Shown here: positions 26,697-35,158 of the stretch, piece after piece
Numbering within the stretch: the first letter of the stretch is position 1
Layout: every line of letters begins with the position of its first letter
Source of the DNA: an uncultured Pseudomonas sp.
Lineage (GTDB): Bacteria; Pseudomonadota; Gammaproteobacteria; Pseudomonadales; Pseudomonadaceae
Direction: 5' to 3'
Length of the DNA: 64,000 nt
Assembly (NCBI RefSeq): GCF_913777995.1
Contig: NZ_CAJYVE010000042.1
Coordinates: forward strand, 1-64,000
Translations under genes and position numbers: made by a program
Notes under the pieces: generated by a model
What the model was told of the DNA's origin: nothing
Databases searched by the model: none
What the model saw: the letters and a program-made list of their open reading frames with translations, nothing else

Positions 26697-27713
26697 TTAC
26701 TTGAACTCAGCTTTCCAGTAGGTCTCGACGCGGTCGACCAGCGACTTCGGCAGAGCTACGTATTCCAGCGATTCGGCCTGCGACTGGCCGTTTTCCAGGG
26801 ACCACTTGAAGAAGTCGAAAGCAGCCTTGCTCTTCTCTTCGTTCTTGGGTTGCTTGTACATGATGATCCAGGTGGTGGCGGTGATTGGCCACGCAGCCTC
26901 GCCCGGAGCATTGGTCATGATCAGATTGAAGTCCTTGGCGCTCGCCCAGTCGGCGGTGTCGGCAGCGGCGGCGAAGGCCTTGGCGGTCGGCTCGATGAAC
27001 TTGCCGGCGGCGTTCTTCAGTTGGGTGTAGGCCAGCTTGTTGGTGGTCGCGTAGGAATGCTCGACGTAGCCGATCGAACCCTTGATCTGCTTCACGTAGG
27101 CCGAGACACCTTCGTTACCCTTGCCGCCCACGCCCACTGGCCATTGAACGGTAGAGCCGAACTTCAGCTTCTCGTTGAACTCGGGGCTGACCTTGCTCAG
27201 GTAGTTGGTGAAGTTGTAGGTGGTGCCCGAACCGTCGGAGCGACGAACCACGGTGATGTCGGTGGCTGGCAGGCTCAGGCCTGGGTTCAGCGCAACCAGT
27301 GCCGGGTCGTTCCACTTCTTGATTTCACCCAGGAAGATCTTGGCCAGTACCGGACCGTCGAGCTTCAGCTTGCCGCTTTCCACGCCTTCGAGGTTGACGA
27401 TCGGCACGATACCGCCGATCACGCTCGGGAACTGACCCAGGCCGCCGGCCTGCAGGTCTTCGGCCGACATCGGAGCATCGGAAGCGCCGAAATCAACGGT
27501 GCCTGCCTTGATCTGAGCGATACCACCGCCCGAACCGATCGACTGGTAGTTGATGCGGTTCGGCGAGTTCTTGCTGTAGTCCTGGGACCACTTGGAAATC
27601 ACCGGGAAAACGAAACTCGAACCCGCGCCCGTTACGTCGGTCGCATGGGCCATGCCGCTCAGGCACAGCGAAGCGAGCAGGACAGACAAGCGTTTTTTAG
27701 TCAGCAGTGTCAC
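26697..27713 (-). CDS. pstS: Periplasmic phosphate-binding protein PstS
   Basis: This 338-residue protein has a signal peptide (LSVLLASLCLSGMAHA, cleavage near residue 22). Phosphate-site blocks are GAGSSFVFPVISKW, GSGGGIAQIKAGTVDFGASDAPM and RRSDGSGTTYNFTNYL. It delivers phosphate to PstCAB. The start is a GTG at 27713 with GAGG about 8 bases upstream; upstream in-frame sequence does not look like a signal peptide. A Pho box lies about 305-335 bases upstream. Confidence 0.95.
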   Translation of the reverse strand: MTLLTKKRLSVLLASLCLSGMAHATDVTGAGSSFVFPVISKWSQDYSKNSPNRINYQSIGSGGGIAQIKAGTVDFGASDAPMSAEDLQAGGLGQFPSVIGGIVPIVNLEGVESGKLKLDGPVLAKIFLGEIKKWNDPALVALNPGLSLPATDITVVRRSDGSGTTYNFTNYLSKVSPEFNEKLKFGSTVQWPVGVGGKGNEGVSAYVKQIKGSIGYVEHSYATTNKLAYTQLKNAAGKFIEPTAKAFAAAADTADWASAKDFNLIMTNAPGEAAWPITATTWIIMYKQPKNEEKSKAAFDFFKWSLENGQSQAESLEYVALPKSLVDRVETYWKAEFK

Positions 27714-27825
27714 GGGAATACCTCGATCCAGGAGAAATTGTGGGGTGGTCCACTTGAGAAGGCCCGAGGCGGATTTAAAACCGGAAATGTTTCTGTTTAA
27801 TGACAAACACCCGAAATCGCCCTCC

Positions 27826-27846
27826 CGCGAGCCGCTTTCGCGGGTT
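27826..27846 (-). promoter_or_regulatory. Hairpin in the pstS leader
   Basis: On the minus strand CCCGCGA and TCGCGGG pair around AAGCGGC, within what would be a 5' leader of about 280 bases between the Pho box and pstS. No T-run follows, so it is not a simple terminator. It could affect translation or stability of the transcript. Confidence 0.3.
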
Positions 27847-28018
27847 TTCCAGGGCTGGAAAAAACCTGACAAAGCCCTTCTGGCTCCCGGTTTACGGGCG
27901 CTTCGCTGACACAACGCAGGCTGATATCAAAGCGCCAATACCCATGGATGGCAGCGCGCCATCTCTGTAGCAGAACTGTCAAAAACCGAGGTTTCGCGCC
28001 GCCTGACATTTCATCGGC

Positions 28019-28047
28019 ATGACCCTTTCATGACCAATTGACGACAC
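28019..28047 (-). promoter_or_regulatory. Pho box upstream of pstS (three direct repeats)
   Basis: Reading the minus strand there are three 7-mers separated by 4-base spacers: GTGTCGT, TGGTCAT and GGGTCAT. This fits the PhoB consensus CTGTCAT-N4-CTGTCAT with its 11-base period. A weaker site on the plus strand, CTGTAGC-AGAA-CTGTCAA, lies at 27965-27982. PhoB binding here would activate pstSCAB under phosphate starvation, and might also serve the divergent small secreted protein gene. Confidence 0.7.
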
Positions 28048-28179
28048 ACATTGAGGGGAAATTTTGGGGTGGTATTGAACCGAGCGGCTCGAGGTAGCAC
28101 CGTTCGTCGGCGAGCATGGCACCTAAGCATCATCGCTCATGACCAATCCATGTATGCCTCATTCACAGGAGTAATCAGC

Positions 28180-28494
28180 ATGCGCACGACCCGACTGACC
28201 GCACTCGCCCTCGCCGGCCTGCTCACCGCCGTCTCCGGCGCCGCCATGGCCGGCTCCACCGGGCCTACCAACCCGGTCAACCCTAACGCCACCAAGCTGC
28301 CTGGCACTGATGGCACGCCGACCACTGACCGTAATACCTCCAACACCCAAGGCACCAAGACCCAGCCTCGCGAAAGTGGCACCGATGTCCAGCATGGCAA
28401 GGTTCCGGGCAAGACCACCCATGACGGTCACAACAACATGAACCATGATAAGACCCAGACCACCACGCCTTCCGGCAAGCCTGTGGTCAACTGA
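28180..28494 (+). CDS. Small secreted Thr/Asn/Gly-rich protein
   Basis: This 104-residue product has a signal peptide (LALAGLLTAVSGAAMA, cleavage near residue 24) and a low-complexity mature part rich in Thr, Asn, Pro, Gly and His. It starts with GSTGPTNPVNP and has no Cys. The ATG at 28180 follows AGGAG. A similarly built gene follows 147 bases downstream. No function is known; an envelope or stress-related role is only a guess. Confidence 0.7.
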   Translation: MRTTRLTALALAGLLTAVSGAAMAGSTGPTNPVNPNATKLPGTDGTPTTDRNTSNTQGTKTQPRESGTDVQHGKVPGKTTHDGHNNMNHDKTQTTTPSGKPVVN

Positions 28495-28641
28495 TCCGCG
28501 ATGCCGGGCAGTCCCCTGCCCGGCCGCCCGGCAGGCGTCCGCACCAGTGGTCGCCTGCCCTTGCCTTCCATCTCCCGCCCGCGCACGCCTGCCGCTCTCC
28601 GAGACCCAATGTGGACCATCCACCCCCTGGGAGAAGCGATC

Positions 28642-28950
28642 ATGATCCGTAACAGCACCTTGGCCCTGGCCCTGATTCTGGCCTTGGCCGGCAACACTGC
28701 GCTGGCCGTCGACACCGGCCCCACCCAACCCCCCACCGGCCGCGGCAGCACCATGGGCAGCGACGGCAGCACCCAGCCGGATGTCGACCAGACCCGCCCT
28801 GGCCAAGGCAACGACACCCCCGGCATGCCGCCGTCGGCCACCGACCGGGACGACGCGGCAAACGGAAGGCCGGACGGCAAGATGCATGACAAGGGTATGG
28901 GCGAAGGCAAGCGTGGCAACTGGTCGCGCGAGCGCGACGTCGATGACTGA
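28642..28950 (+). CDS. Small secreted Gly/Asp/Pro-rich protein, related to the preceding gene
   Basis: This 102-residue product has a signal peptide (LALALILALAGNTALA, cleavage near residue 22) and a hydrophilic mature part beginning VDTGPTQPPTGRGS, echoing the TGPTxP start of the neighbour. The C-terminus is highly charged (KMHDKGMGEGKRGNWSRERD). The ATG at 28642 follows GGGAGAA. It is probably a diverged paralogue of the neighbour; the function is unknown. Confidence 0.65.
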   Translation: MIRNSTLALALILALAGNTALAVDTGPTQPPTGRGSTMGSDGSTQPDVDQTRPGQGNDTPGMPPSATDRDDAANGRPDGKMHDKGMGEGKRGNWSRERDVDD

Positions 28951-28973
28951 GCCGCCATGCAGCGGGCAACGGC

Positions 28974-30641
28974 TCAGGCGCTTTGCGCCAGGTTCTGGTC
29001 GCTGCTGGCCCATTGCACGTAACAGACCTCCACGGGCATGCCGTGCTCGGCGCAGAAGGCCAGCCAGCGCAGTTGGTTGTCCTGCAGGCGGTCTCCAGGG
29101 CCCTTGACCTCGATCATCCGGTAGCGGCGTTGCGCCGGGTAGAACTGAATGAGGTCTGGCATGCCGGTGCGATTGGCCTTGATGTCCTGCAGCAGGCGCA
29201 TGAACCAGCGGCGCAGATGCTCCGCCGGCAGGCAGGCCAGGGCCAGTTCCAGACGCTCGGGCGGCAAGGCGTTCCAGAACACGAAGGGTGACTGCAGGCC
29301 GTACTTGGCGGCGTAGCGCTCCCGAATCAGCGCTTGCCAGCTGCCATCATCAAGGTGCGCCAGGCAGGCGTCGAACAATGGCTTGCGTCGGGTATGGAAG
29401 TCGGGGCTGTGCAGGTCGCTGGGCCCGGTATGGAAAGGATGAAAGAACGCTCCCGGTAACGGCGCGAAGATCGCCGGCCAGCACAACAGGCCGAACAGCG
29501 AATTGACCAGGGTGTTCTCGACGTAATGGGTCTCGCTGCCTTCTTCGGCCAGATGCAGGCTGACCAGCTGTTCGACACTCAGGCCCGGTTCGGGCTGCAG
29601 GCACAGGTCGATGCGCTGCGGTGCCGCCACGCGGCCCCGGCGCTCGGTCGCCAGCCCCAGTTGGCGCTGCAGGCGTGGCAGTACCCGCTGCAGGTGCTGC
29701 ACTTCGGCATCGCTTTCCGGCAGGCTGCGTGCCTCTTGCAAGAGCGCCATGGCCGCGGCGTAGTCGGCACTGCGCTCCAGTACCCGGACACGCCGCGAAC
29801 GGGCGCCGGGGTAACCGCAGTCGCGATACACCTGCAGGGCCAGCGGCCAGTCCTGCAGGCGTTCGGCCTGCTGGCCGATGAGAAACAGCAACTTGCCCCG
29901 GCGCATGCGCAGCCAGGGGTTGTCGGTCGTGACGTTCAGGGCCGTGGCGGCCAGTTCAGCCAGCTCGGCACCCGCCTCAAGCGCTTCGCGGCAGGCATGC
30001 AGGCACACGCAGGCGTCGATGTCGGCGCGGCTGACAATGGCGCGTGAGTCGGCGGCGAACTCCACGCTTTCGTAACGGTAGATGCCCAGGTCGGCAAGCA
30101 CGAACTCCGACCACTCCTGGTGCAGGTTGCCGAAGTACAGCAGCCGTAAGCGGTCGCACAGCTCCATCACCCGCAGGGCCAGCACCTGCTCTTCGAGGTC
30201 GGGGTGCCAGGCGCGCAGCGGCCGAGCCTCGGCGAACGCCGGCAGCAGGCGCTCGTACCACTGCGGCTTGCGTTCGCTCGCCTTGATGCCATGGACCTTG
30301 AAGCACTGCAGCAGTTCGTCCTTGCGCAGCACCTGGAACAGCGCGTCGAGGTCCAGGGCCGGGCAATCGTCGACCCAGCCCAGCGCCACCAGCGGTTGCA
30401 CGGCCAGTCGCGCATCACCCAGCTCGGCGTAGCTGAGCTTGCTGACGCGGAACAGGCTGCCCTTGCGCATCACCATGCGTACCAGCAAGCCCTGGGCCGG
30501 CGTCGGCAGCGCACGGAAGTCGTGGATGAACTGCCGCTCTTTGGTATCGAGCAGGTCGTCGTAGCGCTGGCTGATCCAGGCCAGCACCTGGTGGAAATTG
30601 ACCAGGTAGTAGAGCGGATTGTCGAGCGGTGGAGGAGTCAC
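28974..30641 (-). CDS. FAN1-type VRR-NUC DNA-repair nuclease
   Basis: This 555-residue protein ends in a VRR-NUC domain with PD-(D/E)xK catalytic residues D496 (GMPDLIQF), E511 and K513 (MIEVKGPGD), and a Gln in LQDNQ. The N-terminal two-thirds contains the helical regions of bacterial FAN1 homologues (DNPLYYLVNFHQVL, then TPR-like helices near residues 250-330). FAN1 is a structure-specific nuclease that cuts DNA near crosslinks and flaps. It is divergent from a nucleoside deoxyribosyltransferase gene. Confidence 0.9.
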   Translation of the reverse strand: MTPPPLDNPLYYLVNFHQVLAWISQRYDDLLDTKERQFIHDFRALPTPAQGLLVRMVMRKGSLFRVSKLSYAELGDARLAVQPLVALGWVDDCPALDLDALFQVLRKDELLQCFKVHGIKASERKPQWYERLLPAFAEARPLRAWHPDLEEQVLALRVMELCDRLRLLYFGNLHQEWSEFVLADLGIYRYESVEFAADSRAIVSRADIDACVCLHACREALEAGAELAELAATALNVTTDNPWLRMRRGKLLFLIGQQAERLQDWPLALQVYRDCGYPGARSRRVRVLERSADYAAAMALLQEARSLPESDAEVQHLQRVLPRLQRQLGLATERRGRVAAPQRIDLCLQPEPGLSVEQLVSLHLAEEGSETHYVENTLVNSLFGLLCWPAIFAPLPGAFFHPFHTGPSDLHSPDFHTRRKPLFDACLAHLDDGSWQALIRERYAAKYGLQSPFVFWNALPPERLELALACLPAEHLRRWFMRLLQDIKANRTGMPDLIQFYPAQRRYRMIEVKGPGDRLQDNQLRWLAFCAEHGMPVEVCYVQWASSDQNLAQSA

Positions 30642-30784
30642 GGGAGGCGCCGGGCGAATCGAAGACCCGGCAAGGATACTGGCTATCCGTACAGATTGCA
30701 GCCGCTGGCCGTCCAGCCCGATCAGTGGCGGTCGTCAGGCCGACCTGCCATGCTGTGCCCTGCACTGCCACGAGGAACGCCATC

Positions 30785-31294
30785 ATGCCTGCACCGCTGA
30801 TCTACCTGGCCGGTTTCGATGTGTTTCGCGCCAATGCCATCGAGCACGGCCGCTACCTCAAGGACCTGTGCGCCGCGCACGGCATGCAGGGTCTGTATCC
30901 ATTCGATAACCAAGTGGAACCGGGACTGCCGCCCGGCGAGACGGCGCGGCTGATCTGCCAGCAGAATATCGGCATGCTGCAGCGCTGCACGGCGGTGCTG
31001 GCCAACCTCAACGCCTTTCGTGGTCTGGAACCGGACTCCGGCACCGCTTTCGAGGTGGGCATGGCGGTGGCCCTGGAAAAACCGGTGTGGGCCTACTGCA
31101 AGCCGCTGGTGCCGCTGCGCGAGCAAGTGCCGCACGATGAGCAGGGCTTAGACGCGCAGGGGTTCGAGGTGGAGAATTTCGGCCTGCCGCGCAACCTGAT
31201 GCTGGCCTGTAGCTGGGCCGGGGTCAGCTCCAGCGTGGAGCTGGCCGCCGAGGCACTGGCCCGCTACCTGGCACGTAACGGCGCACTCAGTTGA
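30785..31294 (+). CDS. Nucleoside 2-deoxyribosyltransferase
   Basis: This 169-residue protein begins with the fold's typical LIYLAGFDVF and carries GLEPDSGTAFEVGMA, where the Glu is the expected catalytic nucleophile. The enzyme moves deoxyribose between bases or hydrolyses deoxynucleosides. The ATG at 30785 follows GAGGAACG. It is divergent from the FAN1-type nuclease, and its last 8 bases overlap the end of a small convergent gene. Confidence 0.88.
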   Translation: MPAPLIYLAGFDVFRANAIEHGRYLKDLCAAHGMQGLYPFDNQVEPGLPPGETARLICQQNIGMLQRCTAVLANLNAFRGLEPDSGTAFEVGMAVALEKPVWAYCKPLVPLREQVPHDEQGLDAQGFEVENFGLPRNLMLACSWAGVSSSVELAAEALARYLARNGALS

Positions 31295-31517
31295 GCGAGG
31301 CGGAACCGATGTCGCCGGTATAACCGGGGTCGAGCTTGTCGGCGTCGGCGAAGTCGTCCAGGCCCAGCAAGTCAGGGTCTAGGTAGACTTCGGCTTCCGG
31401 GTCTTCATCGGCGTCGGCGTCGTTGAGCGGCGAGCGGTCGCCGCCGAAATGCAGCTCGAAGCGGATCAAGGCCGGGTTCAAAAACGGGCTATCCATGGCG
31501 AGGTCAGCGTGATGCAT
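31287..31517 (-). CDS. Small acidic hypothetical protein
   Basis: This 76-residue product is strongly acidic, with an Asp/Glu-rich middle (LNDADADEDPEAEVYLD) and no Lys until residue 61. It has no signal peptide or membrane segment. The ATG follows AGGAG about 9 bases upstream, which supports translation. Its 3' end overlaps the convergent deoxyribosyltransferase gene by 8 bases. I do not recognise the family. Confidence 0.6.
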   Translation of the reverse strand: MHHADLAMDSPFLNPALIRFELHFGGDRSPLNDADADEDPEAEVYLDPDLLGLDDFADADKLDPGYTGDIGSASLN

Positions 31518-31601
31518 CTTGATCGTGCTCCTGTCTGAAACGTTTCAAGCGGTTGTTATAACAGCAAAATCCCCTTTTGTGCGGCGCGCGGTGGGGCGCA
31601 C

Positions 31602-32504
31602 TCAAGACCAGCTCAAGAAATCCCGGCCATGATCGCGCAGCATTGCCAGCATGTCCTGGGCGGCCGGGGACTGATAAGCCCCCTTGCGCACCGTGACGCC
31701 GACGGTGCGCTTCATGGTCACTTCGGGCACCGGCACCACGCGCAGGTGTTTCATGCTCTGGCCGAACTCCACGCTTTCCCGGGCGATGAAACTCAGCAGG
31801 TTGCTCTGGGCGATCAGGCCCGGCAGCAGGGAAATCGAGTTGGCCTCGATCTGCACCACCGGCAACGGCAAGCTGTGGGCGGCGAAGGTCGCATCCAGCC
31901 ATTTGCGTGACGACACACCGATCGGCGGCAGCACCCAGCGGTAATCGCACAGGTCGCGCATCTGCAGGGCGCTGTCGAACACCGGGTGATGCTCACTGGC
32001 GATCACCACCAGTTCGTCGTCGAACAACGGGAAACTGCTGAACTGCTCACTGTCGGGGATCAGCGAACAGATGATCATGTCGACCTGCCCCTGGTTGAGC
32101 GCCTCGCGCTGCAGGTCGTCCTGGCCGATCACCAGCTTGAAGGTCAGATCGGGAGCGCGCTGCATCAGCGCCTGGGTCAGCTTGGGCAGCAGGTGCTCGG
32201 CCATGGTCGCCGCGCACCCCAGGCGGATGTTGCCCACCAGCCCGCTGGCGAAGTCGCGCACCTCGCGCTGGGTCTGCGCGATGCTCTGCTGCAGCTCCTT
32301 GCCGCGCGCCTTGAGCAGTTCACCCACCGGGGTGAGCTTGATGCGTCGACCGTCGCGCTGGAACAGCCGGGTGCCGAACGACTCTTCCAGACGCTGGATG
32401 CTCTTGGTCAGGGCCGGCTGGCTGCGATTGAGCTTTTGCGCCGCGCGCCCCAGGTGGCCCAGCTCGGCGATGGTTTCGAAATAGGTGAGGTCGCGCAGGT
32501 CCAT
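31602..32504 (-). CDS. LysR-family transcriptional regulator
   Basis: This 300-residue protein has the LysR winged helix at residues 1-60 (YFETIAELGHLGRAAQKLNRSQPALTKSIQRLE) and a full ligand-binding domain. It is divergent from an AbrB-family membrane protein gene, which it probably controls. The intergenic space is AT-rich, with TTAG/CTAA-type dyads suitable for a LysR site. The inducer is unknown. Confidence 0.9.
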   Translation of the reverse strand: MDLRDLTYFETIAELGHLGRAAQKLNRSQPALTKSIQRLEESFGTRLFQRDGRRIKLTPVGELLKARGKELQQSIAQTQREVRDFASGLVGNIRLGCAATMAEHLLPKLTQALMQRAPDLTFKLVIGQDDLQREALNQGQVDMIICSLIPDSEQFSSFPLFDDELVVIASEHHPVFDSALQMRDLCDYRWVLPPIGVSSRKWLDATFAAHSLPLPVVQIEANSISLLPGLIAQSNLLSFIARESVEFGQSMKHLRVVPVPEVTMKRTVGVTVRKGAYQSPAAQDMLAMLRDHGRDFLSWS

Positions 32505-32628
32505 AATCGATCAACATTAGTTATTGATTCATGATTATTAGAAAATAGACTTGATGATTTCAAGCCCGGATAATTCCCCCATGCGAACCGTCATCAAGGC
32601 TTCGCGTCACTCGCCTGGGAGAATTGCC

Positions 32629-33708
32629 TTGCCGCGCGCTTTACCACTCGCTTCGACCCCCTTCCCCGCTCTGGCCCAATGGGCCTGTCTGATTCTCTGC
32701 GCCGGCCTGGTCGGCCAACTGTTCAGCGCCCTGCACCTGCCTGCCGCGCTATTTCTCGGCCCCATGCTGGTGGCCATCGCCTTTGGCGTCGCCGGCGCCA
32801 CCATTCGCTTGCCGAAGATCCTCTTTCAGCTGGGCCAAGGCACGGTCGGCATGATGATCGCCCACGCCATGAGCCTGAGCGTATTGCTCATGGCCTTGCA
32901 GGAATGGCACGTCATGCTGCTGGGTACCGTCTTGACCGTGATGCTGAGCGCCCTGGTCGGCGTGGTCCTGGTGCGCTACGCCGGCATTCCCAGCCACACT
33001 GCGGCCTTGGGCACCTCGCCTGGCGCAGCATCGGCGATGGTGGGCATGGCCGAAGACTACGGCGCAGACCCCCGCGTGGTGGCCACCATGCAGTACGTGC
33101 GAGTCGTGCTGGTGGTGATGTTCGGCGCGCTGGTCAGCCACTGGCTGGGGGCTTCGGTGGGCGGTGCCACGGGGCATGCCAGCACCAACCACGCGGCCAG
33201 CCTGGACCTGAGCAACGTGGGCCTCAGTCTTGCGGTCATCGGTACCGGTGTGTTTTTGGGCTTGCGCCTGCCCGCCGGGGCCCTGCTGGTGCCGCTGCTG
33301 CTGGGCACGGTGTTACAGCTGTCCGGCGTGCTGGAAATCAGTCTGCCGAGCTGGCTGATCCCCTTCGCCTACGGCGCAGTGGGCTGCTACGTGGGTCTGC
33401 GCTTCGACCGCCAGACCGTGCTGTATGTCTGGCGGCACTTGCCGATGATGGCCCTGGCTTCGCTGCTGCTGATCCTGATGTGCGCGGTTTCGGCCTGGCT
33501 GATCTCGCTGGCAATGGGCAAGGACTACCTGTCGGTGTACCTGGCCACCAGCCCTGGCGGCCTGGACAGTATGGCGATCATCGCCATCGACACCCATTCC
33601 GACGTCGGCTTCGTCCTGGCCATGCAGACCCTGCGCCTGTTTGGCGTGATTTTCACCGGGAGCTTCCTCGCCCGCCAGGTGATGCGCTGGAGTGAACGGC
33701 GCAGCTGA
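32629..33708 (+). CDS. AbrB-family membrane transporter/regulator
   Basis: This protein of about 359 residues has nine or ten hydrophobic segments in two repeats, each with the family pattern (LGPMLVAIAFGVAG; LGTSPGAASAMVGMAEDYGADPRVV; then ATSPGGLDSMAIIA). The group was once called ammonia monooxygenase-like, and its substrate is not established. I prefer the TTG at 32629 because GGGAG lies 7 bases upstream; ATGs at 32551 and 32581 lack ribosome-binding sites. It is divergent from a LysR gene. Confidence 0.82.
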   Translation: MPRALPLASTPFPALAQWACLILCAGLVGQLFSALHLPAALFLGPMLVAIAFGVAGATIRLPKILFQLGQGTVGMMIAHAMSLSVLLMALQEWHVMLLGTVLTVMLSALVGVVLVRYAGIPSHTAALGTSPGAASAMVGMAEDYGADPRVVATMQYVRVVLVVMFGALVSHWLGASVGGATGHASTNHAASLDLSNVGLSLAVIGTGVFLGLRLPAGALLVPLLLGTVLQLSGVLEISLPSWLIPFAYGAVGCYVGLRFDRQTVLYVWRHLPMMALASLLLILMCAVSAWLISLAMGKDYLSVYLATSPGGLDSMAIIAIDTHSDVGFVLAMQTLRLFGVIFTGSFLARQVMRWSERRS

Positions 33709-33780
33709 TGCCCTGGTCTTGCCAGCCTATTCGCGGCTGCAGCTACTTACGCGCCAACAAAACCGCTCTCGCCCCATGCC

Positions 33781-35040
33781 TCAATGCACCGCGCCCTGTT
33801 GCGCCAGCGCCGTGGCCAAGCTGGGCGCCAGGGGCAGCATGGGCAACAGCACCGCCTGGTAGGCGTGGTAAAGATCCGGCTTGCCATCCCAGATGATCCC
33901 CGCCGGCCGGTTATGCTCATCGAGTTCGTGGTGCCAACTGCCGTGCTCCCGGTCGATCAGACGGGCTTCGCTGAACTCCCAGAAACGCCGATACCACTGC
34001 TCGAAGACTTCTTCGCCGCTGTGCTGCAACAGGGCAGCGGCAGCGGCGATGGCCTCGCAGTGGGTCCAGTGCAGGCGCTGGCGAATCACCGGGCGGCGCT
34101 GGTCGTCCAGGGTATAGACGATGCCAGGGGCGCCATCGACCTCCCAGGCATGACGACAGGCACTGTCGAACAAGTGCCGGGCGTCCTTGGCCAGCCAGCC
34201 CGGCGCGTTGCAACGTACCCGCAGCAGCGCCGCTTCCAGATGCAACAGCAGGCGTGCCCATTCGAAACCGTGGCCGGGGGTGGTGCCATACGGGCGAAAC
34301 GGGTCGGCGGGGTTGTCGCGGTTGTAGTCTGGCAGCGGCTCCCAACTGCGGCTGAAATGCTCGATGACCTGGAAATCGTTGGCCGCCGCCTGCTGATGGA
34401 TCACCCGCTCGACGATGCGCTGGGCGCGATCCAGCCAGCGAGCGTCGCCGGTGACGTCGGCCAGAGCCAGAAATGCTTCGGTGCCGTGCATGTTGCTGTT
34501 GGCGCCGCGGTAATGCTCTTCATGCCGCCAGTCTTGGGAGAACGCCTCGCGCAGGGCGCCTTCCTCTTCGCTCCAGAAGCGCTCGAGCAACACGGCCTGC
34601 GCACGCTCCAGCAACGCCGCCGCGCCGGGGCGTCCCGCCACCGTGGCCGAGCTGGCGGCCAGGGCGACGAAAGCGTGCAGGTAAGCCTGCTTGTCGCTGC
34701 TGCCACCCTCCTCCAGCGGTGCATCGAACCAGCCATCGTGCTGCGCATCGCGCAACGGGCCTTGCAGCGCCGCCAGACCGTGATCGATGAGTTCAGCAAA
34801 ACCGGGAATGCCCTGAATATGCGCGAGGGAGAAGCAATGCACCAGGCGAGCGGTGTTGAGGGTCTGGGCGCAGGCGCCGACCTTGAGCCGACCGTAGCCG
34901 TCCAGGTCACCGAAGCCCTGTTCCAGGCGTGCGGCCTTGGCAAAGCCAAGCAGGCGATTGGCCTCAAGGGCCAGCCACTGACGATGCGTGGGATTGTGCA
35001 GCCAACTGCTGAAGACGTGCGGGGTGAGATGCTTGTCCAT
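33781..35040 (-). CDS. AGE-family sugar epimerase/isomerase
   Basis: This 419-residue protein fits the (alpha/alpha)6-barrel N-acylglucosamine 2-epimerase family. Blocks are GRLKVGACAQTLNTARLVHCF, GANSNMHGTEAFLAL, PGHGFEWARLLLHLE and RQRLHWTHCEAIAA, which carry the conserved Arg, His and Glu of the active site. Relatives interconvert mannose, fructose and glucose or their derivatives. The ATG at 35040 has GGAGGG upstream. The frame continues to 35331, but that part overlaps the chemoreceptor gene and is not family-like. Confidence 0.87.
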   Translation of the reverse strand: MDKHLTPHVFSSWLHNPTHRQWLALEANRLLGFAKAARLEQGFGDLDGYGRLKVGACAQTLNTARLVHCFSLAHIQGIPGFAELIDHGLAALQGPLRDAQHDGWFDAPLEEGGSSDKQAYLHAFVALAASSATVAGRPGAAALLERAQAVLLERFWSEEEGALREAFSQDWRHEEHYRGANSNMHGTEAFLALADVTGDARWLDRAQRIVERVIHQQAAANDFQVIEHFSRSWEPLPDYNRDNPADPFRPYGTTPGHGFEWARLLLHLEAALLRVRCNAPGWLAKDARHLFDSACRHAWEVDGAPGIVYTLDDQRRPVIRQRLHWTHCEAIAAAAALLQHSGEEVFEQWYRRFWEFSEARLIDREHGSWHHELDEHNRPAGIIWDGKPDLYHAYQAVLLPMLPLAPSLATALAQQGAVH

Positions 35041-35158
35041 GACGCTCTGGCCCTCCTCAACCGAAAGGTCAGGCTGCGGGAAGGATGCCTGACCGACCGA
35101 GCGCATCATGCGCGCGCTGGCCGGTCGGCAGCAAGGGCCAGAAATGTCACGACGGGCG

